From assembly GCA_003258795.1 (NCBI GenBank), contig QHMH01000007.1:1-64000 (forward strand): a stretch of 64,000 nt of DNA, read 5' to 3'. This DNA comes from Candidatus Melainabacteria bacterium (GTDB taxonomy: Bacteria; Cyanobacteriota; Vampirovibrionia; Gastranaerophilales; Gastranaerophilaceae). The notes under the pieces were generated by a model, which was given only the letters and a program-made list of their open reading frames with translations, did not search any database and was not told the DNA's origin. A program made the position numbers and the translations under genes. Below, in pieces: positions 1 through 9,008 of the stretch (positions are counted from its first letter, which is position 1; the number at the start of each line of letters is the position of its first letter).

Positions 1-1
1 A

Positions 2-526
2 TCAGGATTAAAGAAAACATATAATACGTTGACAAATGGATTTAAGCAATCAGAAGTGTTGTTTGGAAAGACAACAGATATACCATATTTAACAGAGCGA
101 GAAATAAGTGGAACAACGGATAGAGAGAAGTATATATCATACTTAACGTATGATATAAAGACAATGGACAATTGTGAATATGATATATGTTTACCGGATG
201 GACAAACGATAACAGTGGGGGAAATAGATACGAGCTGTACAACACAAGCGAGTGGAAGTGCGTGGCAGTTGAAACATACGTGTGCGATATTGCAAGTAGA
301 CGTAAACGGTAAAAAGAATCCGAATAAGGATGCAAAGGATAGATATGAGTTAGCAATGACTCGCTATGGAATATATCCATTAGGAGATAAGACAGATTGT
401 AGCGGATTGGATTGCAGTGCATATACACTTGCAAACAACAAGATATATGACGGAGCGATAACGGAAAGAGAGATAACAATAGCAGATTGTTCATCAAATC
501 AAACTCTTGTGAAAGTCTTATTGTAA
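2..526 (+). CDS. Type IV pilin-like protein, 5' end outside the window
   Basis: The frame is open from base 2 and ends at a stop at 524-526; the start, and with it any prepilin leader and hydrophobic N-terminal helix, lies upstream. A DVNGKKNPN stretch followed by RYGIYPLGD resembles the C-terminal part of type IV pilins and pseudopilins, and several cysteines could form disulfides. If so, the product would be an exported pilus subunit; pilT at 54008 shows that pilus machinery exists in this genome. The last dozen codons overlap a sequence that encodes an MFS-transporter fragment on the other strand, so the present C-terminus may be read-through past a recombination junction. The family call rests on motif resemblance only. 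Confidence 0.6.
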   Translation, partial: SGLKKTYNTLTNGFKQSEVLFGKTTDIPYLTEREISGTTDREKYISYLTYDIKTMDNCEYDICLPDGQTITVGEIDTSCTTQASGSAWQLKHTCAILQVDVNGKKNPNKDAKDRYELAMTRYGIYPLGDKTDCSGLDCSAYTLANNKIYDGAITEREITIADCSSNQTLVKVLL

Positions 527-698
527 AGCTTGCCGCAAGGAATGTAAACTTGGAACCTGTAACGCATTTTGAAAGACTGTGAACTCCAGCTGCATCTGCA
601 ATTTTATCTTTAGGCAGTGTTCCTAATGCAAGTGCTGATACAGGTACTAAAGAAAATACTGCCCCAAAACATTCTATTGCATCAAATAGAGTTGACAT
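521..698 (-). pseudogene. Fragment of a DHA2-family (EmrB-like) MFS efflux transporter
   Basis: About 58 codons read on the minus strand. The stretch VPVSALALGTLPKDKIADAAG followed by a CVTGS segment matches the conserved late transmembrane region of 14-helix DHA2 drug exporters, where a VPL(S/T)-x-LALGTLPK-x5-A(S/A)G pattern precedes a GGS/GTS turn. Nothing else of the roughly 500-residue transporter is present: the ATG at 698 is incidental and the frame beyond 521 becomes the antisense of the pilin-like gene. This is a remnant, not a functional gene. The TolC-type remnant just downstream fits a former three-part efflux operon, although the two pieces now face each other. Confidence 0.6.
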
Positions 699-717
699 TA
701 CAAAAAAATAAAATTTA

Positions 718-891
718 ATGAGAGAAAAACAATTTGAAATTGGAACAGTCGATAGAGTTGATGTTTTATATCAAAAAGAAGCTTTGATTATGTCCCAAAT
801 GCAAAACGCATCTTCAAAAATTAACGAAATAATCTCCATGATTAACCTATATGAATCCATCGGCGGAGTCGACATCTTTGAAAGTTTATAA
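718..891 (+). pseudogene. C-terminal remnant of a TolC/NodT-type outer-membrane efflux protein
   Basis: A 57-codon frame beginning at an ATG that directly follows a stop at 709-711 and ending at 889-891. The residues QFEIGTVDRVDVLYQKEAL and the ending MINLYESIGGVDIF match the last coiled-coil helix and C-terminus of RND/EmrAB-type outer-membrane factors (x-Y-x-x-G-x-x-D-x-x-x-V-L, ending in L-Y-x-A-L-G-G). Normal family length is over 400 residues, so this is the 3' tail only. It lies beside an MFS-transporter fragment on the opposite strand. I infer the wreck of an efflux operon broken by inversion and deletion. Confidence 0.65.
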
Positions 892-894
892 GTC

Positions 895-1581
895 TTAAGC
901 AAGTAGACTCATAACGGCAAAGTAGTGTAAAACAGCACCACCCAAAACGAATAAATGCCAGATGAAGTGCATATATTTCTTTTCTTTTGAGTAAAAATAA
1001 CTTCCCAAGGTGAAAAGGCATCCTCCACTCAATAGGAATACAACTGAGGCTGGAGCTTTTTGCCATAATGGGTAAATCATAAATAGCGAAAGCCAACCCA
1101 TTAAAAGATATAATCCAGTGGAGAGATATTTGAATTTTAAAGTTAAACAAGAAAAGACAATTCCTGTAATTGCTAAATACCATACCATTGCCATAAGTGC
1201 AACTGAAATTGGAAAGTCAACAGCAAGCATCAACATAGGAGTGTATGTTCCAGCTATCAAAAGGTAAATTGCACTATGGTCAATTTTCCTAAAAACTTTT
1301 TTTGCCGTGTTATTTGTCATTGCATGATAGCATGTGGAAGCTTGAAAAAGAATGAATAACATTGACCCATAAATTGCCGTTGTTGCCTTTTCTGTCGCAG
1401 TTGTTGACACTACACTTAACATAACAATTGCACATATTGCAAACAAAGCTCCTATCGCATGTGAAAACGAATTTAGAAACTCTTCCTTAGGACTTTGTAT
1501 ATATCGAGGTCTTTCAAGAGTATCTGCACTAAAAGTACTATTTGTTAACTCTTCTTCCGTTCTTTCTTTTGTTACTGCCAT
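895..1581 (-). CDS. trhA: Hemolysin III / TrhA family membrane protein
   Basis: A 228-residue polytopic inner-membrane protein of the HlyIII (PAQR-like) family. Seven hydrophobic segments follow an N-terminal soluble stretch of about 35 residues. Family signatures are visible: EEFLNSFSHAIG before the first helix, a serine/threonine-Cys-Tyr-His (STCYHA) motif, FRKIDHSAIYLLIAGTYTP in the middle, and HFIWHLFVLGGAVLH near the end; the histidines are the conserved putative metal ligands. I chose the ATG at 1581 rather than the upstream one because AGGAGG lies 6 bases before it and the longer form would overlap the neighbouring gene. Members are linked to membrane-energetics homeostasis; the exact role is unsettled. 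Confidence 0.88.
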   Translation of the reverse strand: MAVTKERTEEELTNSTFSADTLERPRYIQSPKEEFLNSFSHAIGALFAICAIVMLSVVSTTATEKATTAIYGSMLFILFQASTCYHAMTNNTAKKVFRKIDHSAIYLLIAGTYTPMLMLAVDFPISVALMAMVWYLAITGIVFSCLTLKFKYLSTGLYLLMGWLSLFMIYPLWQKAPASVVFLLSGGCLFTLGSYFYSKEKKYMHFIWHLFVLGGAVLHYFAVMSLLA

Positions 1582-1619
1582 ATTTCCTCCTAATCTGAAA
1601 TATTTATCAAAATTTTTTG

Positions 1620-2486
1620 TTATTGACAATCATTTTTCGTATTGTCCAATCCTAACCAAAAAATACATTTTTTGTAATTTTCAAAAATTTTTTCTTTTTT
1701 GGGTGAAGGAATGTATTTGTTTATGTAATCTATCGCATCTCGCAGTCCCAAGTTAATGTTATCTTGATGATAAATTAACCCTTTTTTTTCTACATTGGCA
1801 AAAGAGAGAGAATCTTCTCTTATCCTGTACATAACACCAATATCTTCAACAACAGTTATCGTCGGTTCACAAGCTAAAAGTTTGAAAAGAAAACACAAAT
1901 CTTCGTGATTATAGACTTTTTTTTCAATATAGTTAAGATGATTTTTTGTAAAAAATTCTTTTTTATAAAGTTTTCCCCATATTAAACACGAGGTTCTCAC
2001 AAAGGCTTCATAGTAATTTTCTGGAGTAACGACAAATTTTCTTACAGGTTCTTCTTTCATAAAATAATTTCCCAGACCATAAACCTTTTTTTGAAGCTCT
2101 TCATTAAATTCATCATCACAAAAGGTGAGAGTTTTTGAAATAACGATATCTGAATCTGTTTCTTTTAATGTGTCATACAATATTTTTAATATTTCTATGC
2201 AGATAAAATCATCGGAATCAAGAAAAAAAATATAATTCCCTTTTGCGTTATTAAGACCAAGGTTTCTTGATGCGCCAGGTCCACTGTTTTGTTCGTTCTG
2301 TAATAATCTTACTCTATTATCTTTTTTTGAATATTCTTTTATTATCTCAACAGAGTTGTCACTACTACAATCATCTACACAAATAACCTCAAAATCTTCA
2401 AATGTCTGTCGCAAAACAGAATCAATACATTCATTTAAATACTTTTCTGAATTATAAAATGGTATTATTACAGATATTTCAGGCAT
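1620..2486 (-). CDS. Family 2 glycosyltransferase
   Basis: A 288-residue GT-A fold glycosyltransferase. It begins with ISVIIPFYNSEKYL, the nucleotide-binding first strand; D38-D39 (CVDDCSSD) bind the base and sugar, and the metal-binding DSD is at 90-92 (FFLDSDDF). GPGASRNLG at 69-77 is typical of EpsE/WcaA-type transferases acting on surface polysaccharides. No transmembrane helix is seen, so it probably works at the cytoplasmic face on a lipid-linked acceptor. It lies 12 bases downstream of pheT on the same strand and could be cotranscribed; the sugar substrate cannot be told from sequence. The C-terminus past about residue 240 is short for the family. Confidence 0.85.
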   Translation of the reverse strand: MPEISVIIPFYNSEKYLNECIDSVLRQTFEDFEVICVDDCSSDNSVEIIKEYSKKDNRVRLLQNEQNSGPGASRNLGLNNAKGNYIFFLDSDDFICIEILKILYDTLKETDSDIVISKTLTFCDDEFNEELQKKVYGLGNYFMKEEPVRKFVVTPENYYEAFVRTSCLIWGKLYKKEFFTKNHLNYIEKKVYNHEDLCFLFKLLACEPTITVVEDIGVMYRIREDSLSFANVEKKGLIYHQDNINLGLRDAIDYINKYIPSPKKEKIFENYKKCIFWLGLDNTKNDCQ

Positions 2487-2498
2487 TATTTCCTCATT

Positions 2499-4955
2499 TT
2501 AATTACGTAATTTTATTCCAGATTTTTCAAGCATATTCATTATTGATTTCATTTGTTCATCAACAGTTTCATCTGTTAGTGTCGCATTTGCATCTTGCAT
2601 CTTAACTCTAAAAGCAATACTTTTGTATCCATTTTCAAGGTGTTCGCCTCTGTATACATCAAATACTTCACAACCATTGAAAAGATTTGACTTAACAGCT
2701 TTTTTAACAGCTTTTTTAATATCATCATACGTTACTTCTTCAGGAACGACAAATGATAAGTCTCTTTGTACTTCTGGATATTGTGGAAGTTTCTTGAATT
2801 TTGGAGTAGACAAATGAGTTGCCTTTAGAATTTCTTCTAAATTTAATTCAAATAAGAAAGCTTCCTGTTTCAATTTCATCTTATCTTTCAAAATAGGGTG
2901 AATTTGACCAAAATGTCCAATTTCAATGATATTCTTGCCCAAAAGACAAACTTTAGCACTTCTGTATGGATGTAAGTAAGAAACATCTTCACAAGGTTTC
3001 AAAACTATTCTCGAAGAGATTTCAAGTTCAGCGAAAAGTTTATCTAAAACACCTTTCAATGTGTAGTAGTCAATAACGTTCTTGTTTTCCCATTTTGAAT
3101 TTTCTATATCTCCAGAAATGCAACCTGCAAGAACACGGTCTTCTTGAACTCCAGAACTTTTTTCGTTAGCTTCTGCGATTTTAATATAAGTTTTTCCTGT
3201 TTCGTACAACCAAACAGTTTTTTGTCCGTTGGTGTAATTATATTTAAGACAATTTAAAATACTTGCCATAAGATTTTGTCTTAACATCGTTGATTCTTCA
3301 CTCTTTGGTTGTTCAACCCTAACTGCATTTTCTCTGTCATAATCGATAGAAAATTGTTTCAAAAATCCCTCGCCAATTAAAGAAGGTGTAACAATCTCGT
3401 TCAAACCAGATGATAGAAGAACTGAATGAATTTTTTTAAGAACATTTTCTTCTTGAGAGATGATAGGAGTTTCATTTTTAGAAGGAATTGTTGGTGTAAT
3501 TTTGTCATAACCGTTAATTCTTGCAATTTCTTCAATCAGGTCAATTTCACGGGTTACATCAGTATCTCTGAAGGATGGAACTTCAAATTTTGCTGCTGCT
3601 TCATTCTTTCCAAGAAGTTTAAACCCAAGTCTTTCAAGTATTGAAATGCATCTTTCATTTTCAATTTTACAACCAAGAATTTTTTCAACTTGAGAAAATC
3701 TTAGGGTAATTTGTTTTCTTGAAACTTCATTTTCGCCGTCTTCAACAACACCCTCAACTTTTGCATCTGCAAGTTCTGTTAAAAGTTGCATTGCACGCAT
3801 AAGTGCTGGTTTTACGGCTTCAATATCAATACCTCTTTCAAATCTTGCGCAAGCATCAGAGTGATATCCAACACTATGAGAACTTTTTCTATTTGCTGCT
3901 GGTACAAAATATGCAGCCTCGAGTGCAATGTTTTTGGTATTATCATCAATTTCAGAATTTTGTCCACCAAAAACACCGCCTAAACAAACAGGTTTTTCTT
4001 TTGTTGCAATAAGAACACTATCACGAGTTAATGTTCTTTCTACGCCGTCTAATGTTGTAAGTTTTTCTCCTTCATTTGCTCTTCTTACACACAAATATGA
4101 GTCCAATTTGTCATAATCAAACGCATGTAGAGGTGTTCCATATTCCAAAAGAACGTAGTTTGTGATATCAACAACATTGTTTATTGCTCTTATTCCAGAG
4201 GAAATAAGTCTTTTTTGCATCCAATCTGGAGATGGTTTTATCTTTACATCTTTTAAAATACCAACAGAATAATATTTGCAAACATCTTTATCAATAATCT
4301 CAACTTTAAATTTGTCAGTTGATAAATCGGTTGTAGATGTAATTGGAGAGAATTTCAAATCTTTATTAAAAATAGAACAAAGCTCTCGTGCTATGCCAAG
4401 GATAGACATTTCATCTCCTCTGTTTGCAGTTGGTGCGACTTCAAGAACAGTGTCTTCTTCAAGTCCTAAAATGTTTTCAAGAGGTTGCCCCAAAGCAGGA
4501 TTTTTCAAAAATCTACTCAAAATTAAAATCCCGTCTTCACTTTGATAATTTCTTTCAGAAAGTCCAAGTTCATCAGCAGAACAGAGCATGCCTTGAGAAA
4601 GAACTCCTCTAATTTCTGTTGGAGTTAAAGTGAACATTTCTCCAGTTTTTCTTGAAAAAACTTGAGATCCAACAGAGGCGTATGGAATAACCTGACCTTC
4701 TTCGATGTTTTGAGCTCCACAAACAACTGTTTTTTGTTCACTTCCAGTGTCCACAGTTACTAAATGTAGCTTGTCTGCATTTGGGTGAGCATCAATTTTT
4801 AATATTTTTGCAGTAATGATGTTTTTAAATTGAGGTTTGATGTGTTTTATTCCTTCGACTTCCAAACCGCTTACGGTAAGCTCATGAGCGATTTGTTTTT
4901 CATCGTAATCTGATAAATCAACAAATTCATTCAACCAATTTAAAGAAACATCCAT
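2499..4955 (-). CDS. pheT: Phenylalanine-tRNA ligase beta subunit
   Basis: An 818-residue protein of normal bacterial length that pairs with PheS to charge tRNA-Phe in the cytoplasm. Domain order is standard: an N-terminal segment starting MDVSLNWLNEFVDL; an EMAP/Arc1-type tRNA-binding OB domain around residues 40-155 (HPNADKLHLVTVD, VVCGAQN); a B3/B4 editing domain near 215-390; a B5 domain near 405-475; a catalytic-like core; and a C-terminal ferredoxin-like anticodon-binding domain from about 720 (YPEVQRDLSFVV). pheS is not adjacent: upstream of the start lie only a spacer and tRNA-Asn. The short downstream spacing suggests the glycosyltransferase gene may share its transcript. Confidence 0.97.
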   Translation of the reverse strand: MDVSLNWLNEFVDLSDYDEKQIAHELTVSGLEVEGIKHIKPQFKNIITAKILKIDAHPNADKLHLVTVDTGSEQKTVVCGAQNIEEGQVIPYASVGSQVFSRKTGEMFTLTPTEIRGVLSQGMLCSADELGLSERNYQSEDGILILSRFLKNPALGQPLENILGLEEDTVLEVAPTANRGDEMSILGIARELCSIFNKDLKFSPITSTTDLSTDKFKVEIIDKDVCKYYSVGILKDVKIKPSPDWMQKRLISSGIRAINNVVDITNYVLLEYGTPLHAFDYDKLDSYLCVRRANEGEKLTTLDGVERTLTRDSVLIATKEKPVCLGGVFGGQNSEIDDNTKNIALEAAYFVPAANRKSSHSVGYHSDACARFERGIDIEAVKPALMRAMQLLTELADAKVEGVVEDGENEVSRKQITLRFSQVEKILGCKIENERCISILERLGFKLLGKNEAAAKFEVPSFRDTDVTREIDLIEEIARINGYDKITPTIPSKNETPIISQEENVLKKIHSVLLSSGLNEIVTPSLIGEGFLKQFSIDYDRENAVRVEQPKSEESTMLRQNLMASILNCLKYNYTNGQKTVWLYETGKTYIKIAEANEKSSGVQEDRVLAGCISGDIENSKWENKNVIDYYTLKGVLDKLFAELEISSRIVLKPCEDVSYLHPYRSAKVCLLGKNIIEIGHFGQIHPILKDKMKLKQEAFLFELNLEEILKATHLSTPKFKKLPQYPEVQRDLSFVVPEEVTYDDIKKAVKKAVKSNLFNGCEVFDVYRGEHLENGYKSIAFRVKMQDANATLTDETVDEQMKSIMNMLEKSGIKLRN

Positions 4956-5100
4956 AATATAAAACCCTTTCCTATAATAATAAAAGCTAAAAAAATTATA
5001 CCACGGATAAAAAAGAATAGGTTAACAGGATAAAAATAAAAAAAACTCTTTACAATTAAAATTTTTCTGTTAAAATAGGATTAAGCTTATAGCGAAATAA

Positions 5101-5172
5101 TCCTCAGTAGCTCAATGGCGGAGCAACCGGCTGTTAACCGGTAGGCTGTTGGTTCGAGTCCAACCTGGGGAG
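5101..5172 (+). tRNA. tRNA-Asn (GTT)
   Basis: A complete cloverleaf can be drawn: acceptor strands TCCTCAG and CTGGGGA pair over seven positions with one G-U, the anticodon arm ACCGG/CCGGT encloses loop CTGTTAA with anticodon GTT at 5133-5135, and the T arm has GGTTCGAGTCC. The discriminator is G5172. CCA is not encoded; a T run follows at once. The 3' end is partly matched by a sequence near 9301-9322, which suggests this tRNA once served as an integration site. Confidence 0.97.
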
Positions 5173-5336
5173 TTTTTTATTGCAAAAAAATTTATATCTT
5201 TATTCGTATGTTCTTTTTTTACATATTTAACTGTCCAAATTATAATTTCTGCATTGTATCCTGAATCATAATTTATAATTTTTCTAAATGAATTGAATAT
5301 ATTTAAATGTATTAGTTCAATCACGTTGACAGAGAT

Positions 5337-5522
5337 GGTTAGTTTGATAATTTTTAGCAAAGTCCCCTCGTTGTAGGGATTTTGACGGTCGGAAGCAGGT
5401 TGATTTATAAAATATCAAACTAATCTTTCTTGCACTTTGTCTGCATTTTAACTGCTCGTACTTTCACTTTATTTTCAATACTTTTCAGCAGTTTGATAGT
5501 TTACGGTTAGTTTGATATTTTA
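5337..5522. repeat. Cluster of AGTTTGATA repeats beside tRNA-Asn
   Basis: The gene-free stretch 5173-5544 contains AGTTTGATA as direct copies at 5341-5349, 5490-5498 and 5509-5517 and as an inverted copy (TATCAAACT) at 5413-5421. The longest pair is a perfect 16-base inverted repeat, 5408-5423 against 5507-5522. The copies at 5337 and 5505 share a preceding GGTT. A small hairpin (TCCC...GGGA) lies near 5365-5381. Position next to a tRNA at the edge of an accessory region would suit arm-type recombinase or excisionase sites, but this is inference. Nothing else is recognisable in the stretch. Confidence 0.5.
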
Positions 5523-5544
5523 CGGCGATGTGAAAATAAAAAAA

Positions 5545-5754
5545 TCATTTTTCATTATCAATAAAAAATGCATTTAGTAAGTCGGCGTTATCTTTTAAAT
5601 TTTTAACTACAGGTGTGAGGTTATAACATTCTTCTATTTCAGGTTGATTGCTAATGAAATAATCAACTATAACTGCTATATTATAAACATTCTCTGCCCA
5701 TTTGCTAATCTGCTTAAATTCTTTATTTGTAATATTGTATCCTGCTTCTTCCAT
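5545..5754 (-). CDS. Small hypothetical protein (69 residues)
   Basis: I do not recognise this protein. The start is well supported: AGGAGGGG precedes the ATG by five bases. It is acidic, largely helical in character, with no signal peptide or membrane segment; tryptophan 19 and several Asn/Glu-rich stretches are the only landmarks. It stands alone on the minus strand, divergent from the nuclease-helicase gene, in the accessory segment next to tRNA-Asn. A small regulator or partner of that gene is possible but nothing in the sequence shows it. Confidence 0.55.
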   Translation of the reverse strand: MEEAGYNITNKEFKQISKWAENVYNIAVIVDYFISNQPEIEECYNLTPVVKNLKDNADLLNAFFIDNEK

Positions 5755-5897
5755 AATCCCCTCCTAACATCAGGAAACACAATACATGAAAGAAGTCAGA
5801 AAAGCGAAAAAGCAGGAAAGATTTTACAAAAGAACATATATCGCATAAAAAAGATAAAAATATTCATGCTAAAATAAGCATAAAGGAAGAATGAAAG

Positions 5898-7889
5898 ATG
5901 TGTAGCGCTTTTTATAGTAATGATATTAAAACTTTTTTAAATCAAAATGAAGATGAAATATTTGGCATTATTGCTAAAAATGATGAGTTTGATTCTGCTT
6001 GCAAGCAGAAAGATGCATGGATTGCTCAAATTAGATTACTAAAAAATGTGTTAAATAGATATTCTAACGGTAGTATTATTTTTGAATACACTATTCCGCG
6101 TGTTGGAGGGCGCATAGATAATGTTGTATTAATTGATGATACTATTTTTGTTTTGGAATTTAAAGTTGGCAATGAAATTTATACAGGATCTGCTGCTACA
6201 CAAGCAAGAACTTATGCAATAGACTTAGCAAATTTTCATGAAGAAAGTCACAATAAAACAATTGTTCCTATTCTTATTGCAACAGATGCTCCAGATTACG
6301 AATTGCAAATTAATAAATATAAAAACAATGTTTATGATGTAATTTATACAAATGGTAATAATTTAACTAAAATTTTTGATAAATTCAAAAAACTATTTAG
6401 CAGTCAAACTCAACTTGATAAATGGTTAAATTCTCGTTATGTTCCGACTCCTACAATAATTGAAGCAGCAGAGATTTTATATAATAATCATTCAGTTGAT
6501 GATATTTCCCAAAATGAAGCGGCAGAAAATTTAACAAAAACATCTACTGCAGTGCAAAAAATAATTGAATATTCAAAACAAGATCATCAAAAGTCTATTT
6601 GCTTTATCACAGGAGTTCCTGGTGCTGGCAAAACATTAGCAGGTTTGAATATTGCAATAGAAAATCAAAAAACGACAGGTAAAAATTATTCCTGCTTTTT
6701 AACAGGAAATCAACCGCTTGTTTCAGTTTTAAGAGAAGCTTTAGCGCGTGATGATAATAAAAGAACTGGTATTCCTATTGGTGAAGCAAGAGACAATGTT
6801 AAATCTTTTATACAGATAATTCATCATTTTAGAGATGAATCGCTCAAAAATTTGGATATTCCCCCGGTTGACAACGTTGTAATTTTTGATGAAGCGCAAA
6901 GAGCATGGCAACAAGCACAACTTTCAAATTTTATGAATGAAAAGAAAGCTGCAATACTTAATAAATTGCCAGATGATAAACGACATAAAATTCTTTCAAT
7001 GAGTGAACCTGAATTGCTTATTGAATATATGAATAGACATCAGGATTGGGCCGTTATAGTTTGTCTTGTTGGCGGTGGGCAAGATATAAACACAGGTGAA
7101 GCAGGTATTCAGGAATGGTTTGATTCTTTGCGCCGTTCATATCCTGATTGGAAAGTTTATGTATCAAATAAAATTACAGAAGAAGAATATGTTGGTAATA
7201 ACTCTTTTGACAAATTAATTGAGGGGTTAAATTGTAAAACCGTTGAAGAACTACATTTGTCTATATCCTTAAGATCATTTAGAAGCGAAAAGGTAGCTAA
7301 TTTTGTTCATCATTTGTTGAATAATGAAAAAGAACAGGCTGCAGCGATATACCAAGAAATTAAAAAGGTTTATCCAATCTGTATGACAAGAGATTTGAAT
7401 ACCGCTAAAGAATGGATTAAAAAACAAACAGAAGGTAAAAATTGTAGGTATGGTCTTATTGCAAGTTCACAAGCTAAACGTCTTCGTGCAGAAGGCATTT
7501 GGGTTGAATGTAAATGCAAACCAGAAAAATGGTTTTTAGAAGAAAAAAACGATATAAAATCCTCGTATTTTATGGAAGAAGTTGCAACAGAATTTGATAT
7601 TCAAGGTTTAGAAATAGATTATGCGCTTGTTGGTTGGGATGCAGATTATCGTTATGAAAACGGGCATTTTGAATGTTATAAACCAAGTGGCTCAAAATGG
7701 CAAACTATAAATAAAGAGGATAACAGGCGTTATCTCAAAAATGCATATCGTGTATTATTAACCCGCGCACGCGAAGGTTTTATAATTTTTGTTCCTAAGG
7801 GTGATGATTCTGATAATACAAGATTGTGCAAGTATTATGATGAATTGTGGGAATATTTAAAAGATATTAAAATAGAAGAGATAAAGTAG
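5898..7889 (+). CDS. RecB-like nuclease fused to a DUF2075 superfamily 1 helicase/ATPase
   Basis: A 663-residue two-part enzyme. The N-terminal 110 residues carry a PD-(D/E)xK nuclease core: D74 in GRIDNVV, E87-x-K89 in VLEFKVG, and a RecB-type QxxxY (Q102-Y106). The rest is a DUF2075/P-loop helicase: Walker A GVPGAGKT at 239-246, Walker B FDEAQ at 330-334, and a late arginine motif YRVLLTRAR near 625. Such fusions would bind and cut nucleic acid using ATP and often sit in defence or mobile islands; a defence role here is inferred from type and location. It looks intact. The next gene, also a nuclease-fold protein, follows after 14 bases, suggesting an operon. Confidence 0.82.
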   Translation: MCSAFYSNDIKTFLNQNEDEIFGIIAKNDEFDSACKQKDAWIAQIRLLKNVLNRYSNGSIIFEYTIPRVGGRIDNVVLIDDTIFVLEFKVGNEIYTGSAATQARTYAIDLANFHEESHNKTIVPILIATDAPDYELQINKYKNNVYDVIYTNGNNLTKIFDKFKKLFSSQTQLDKWLNSRYVPTPTIIEAAEILYNNHSVDDISQNEAAENLTKTSTAVQKIIEYSKQDHQKSICFITGVPGAGKTLAGLNIAIENQKTTGKNYSCFLTGNQPLVSVLREALARDDNKRTGIPIGEARDNVKSFIQIIHHFRDESLKNLDIPPVDNVVIFDEAQRAWQQAQLSNFMNEKKAAILNKLPDDKRHKILSMSEPELLIEYMNRHQDWAVIVCLVGGGQDINTGEAGIQEWFDSLRRSYPDWKVYVSNKITEEEYVGNNSFDKLIEGLNCKTVEELHLSISLRSFRSEKVANFVHHLLNNEKEQAAAIYQEIKKVYPICMTRDLNTAKEWIKKQTEGKNCRYGLIASSQAKRLRAEGIWVECKCKPEKWFLEEKNDIKSSYFMEEVATEFDIQGLEIDYALVGWDADYRYENGHFECYKPSGSKWQTINKEDNRRYLKNAYRVLLTRAREGFIIFVPKGDDSDNTRLCKYYDELWEYLKDIKIEEIK

Positions 7890-7903
7890 GCTAATAATAA
7901 ATA

Positions 7904-9008
7904 ATGAATATCCAACAAAATACAATAATTGAATATGATGGAATTGATTCACTAAGAAAAATTGTTAGAAAAAATGGTTCATTTTTTAGGGAAATACATA
8001 AAGATACAGATATTGGTCATGATTCATATATTGAGTTTCTAGTTCCAACAGAAACGGGCTATCAGTCTACTGGAATAGAGGTAAAAGTACAAGTAAAATC
8101 TGGGAAATCATATTTTAATAAAGAGTATGCCCTTATAAAGGGAGATAAGGAACATTTTGAATATTGGAAAAACCACATATTACCCACTATTGGGATAGTA
8201 TATAACCCAGAAACTGAAAAATTATATTGGGTAAATATCACAGAATATATTTTTAACAATTCTGAATGTAAGTCATATAATATTCCATGTAGAAGAAATT
8301 TTAAATTCCGATAATTTTGAAGATTTTCGTAATGAATGTATTAACTATTGTCGCAAAGATAAGAATAGAATATCAACTACAAAAAGAATTGAAATGCTAT
8401 ATTCTGATAATGTAGAAGAAGCACAATTAGTGTTAAAAACGCTATTTTTGTTAGAACGAAATACTCAATTATTTTGAAATATTATTATTTCATATTTATC
8501 AATATGCAAAGAAAAAAGCATATTAGAAGGCATTGTTTATTATTTGTCAATTGCAATAGGTGATCAAGTTGATGTATTTTGGCATAAAGATAATATAATT
8601 AACGATACTATTCAGTCTTGGTTAACTGACAAGTTTAATCAAGTTGTTACCGAAAATCTGTTATATAAAATTTTGTCTGTTATTCAGCCAGAAATAGGTA
8701 TAAATAGAGGAACAATTGGCGGTTTAATAATTCTATTTATAAAAAAAATTAAAAGTAGAAAACAACTTTTAATAAAAATTTTTGAAAATACAAAATATGA
8801 TTTTTATATTCGTAACATTGCATTAATGTATTATTTAAGTGAAACAAATAATGAAGAAGCAATAAATTGGCTTCAACAACAGTTAGCCTTAATAAATAAC
8901 GAACAATTACCGCTAAATTTAAGTATTCCTATATATTATGAATTTAAAGAAGAATTTTTATTGTATTTGCAAATAATATCGGAGCAAGGTGGGATTTATT
9001 TATTTTAA
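7904..9008 (+). pseudogene. DUF4365 (PD-(D/E)xK-fold) gene, broken by a frameshift and a stop
   Basis: The first 130 codons encode a DUF4365 domain: DTDIGHDSYIEF, then VKVQVKSG, the D...(E/Q)xK arrangement of this restriction-endonuclease-like family, followed by H-x-x-YW and YNPE...YWV. The frame then shifts: dropping one base near 8288 restores a continuous reading (PVEEILNSDNFEDF) in the frame that continues, through one in-frame TGA at 8475-8477, to the stop at 9006-9008. The tail after the TGA reads as a helical domain of about 175 residues. One insertion plus one nonsense change indicate a recently decayed gene of about 365 codons. It may once have worked with the nuclease-helicase upstream. 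Confidence 0.7.

Noticed and set aside
42..698. 218-codon frame on the minus strand
   Set aside because: Only the first 58 codons resemble a protein (MFS fragment); the rest is the antisense of the pilin-like gene and has no coding character.
5112..5360. 82-codon minus-strand frame overlapping tRNA-Asn
   Set aside because: Its C-terminal part is simply the complement of the tRNA (GWTRTNSLPVNS), a common artefact.
8475..8477. In-frame TGA read as tryptophan (recoded genetic code)
   Set aside because: The same gene also has a frameshift near 8288, and TGA is used as a normal stop for other genes in the window; decay is the simpler explanation.
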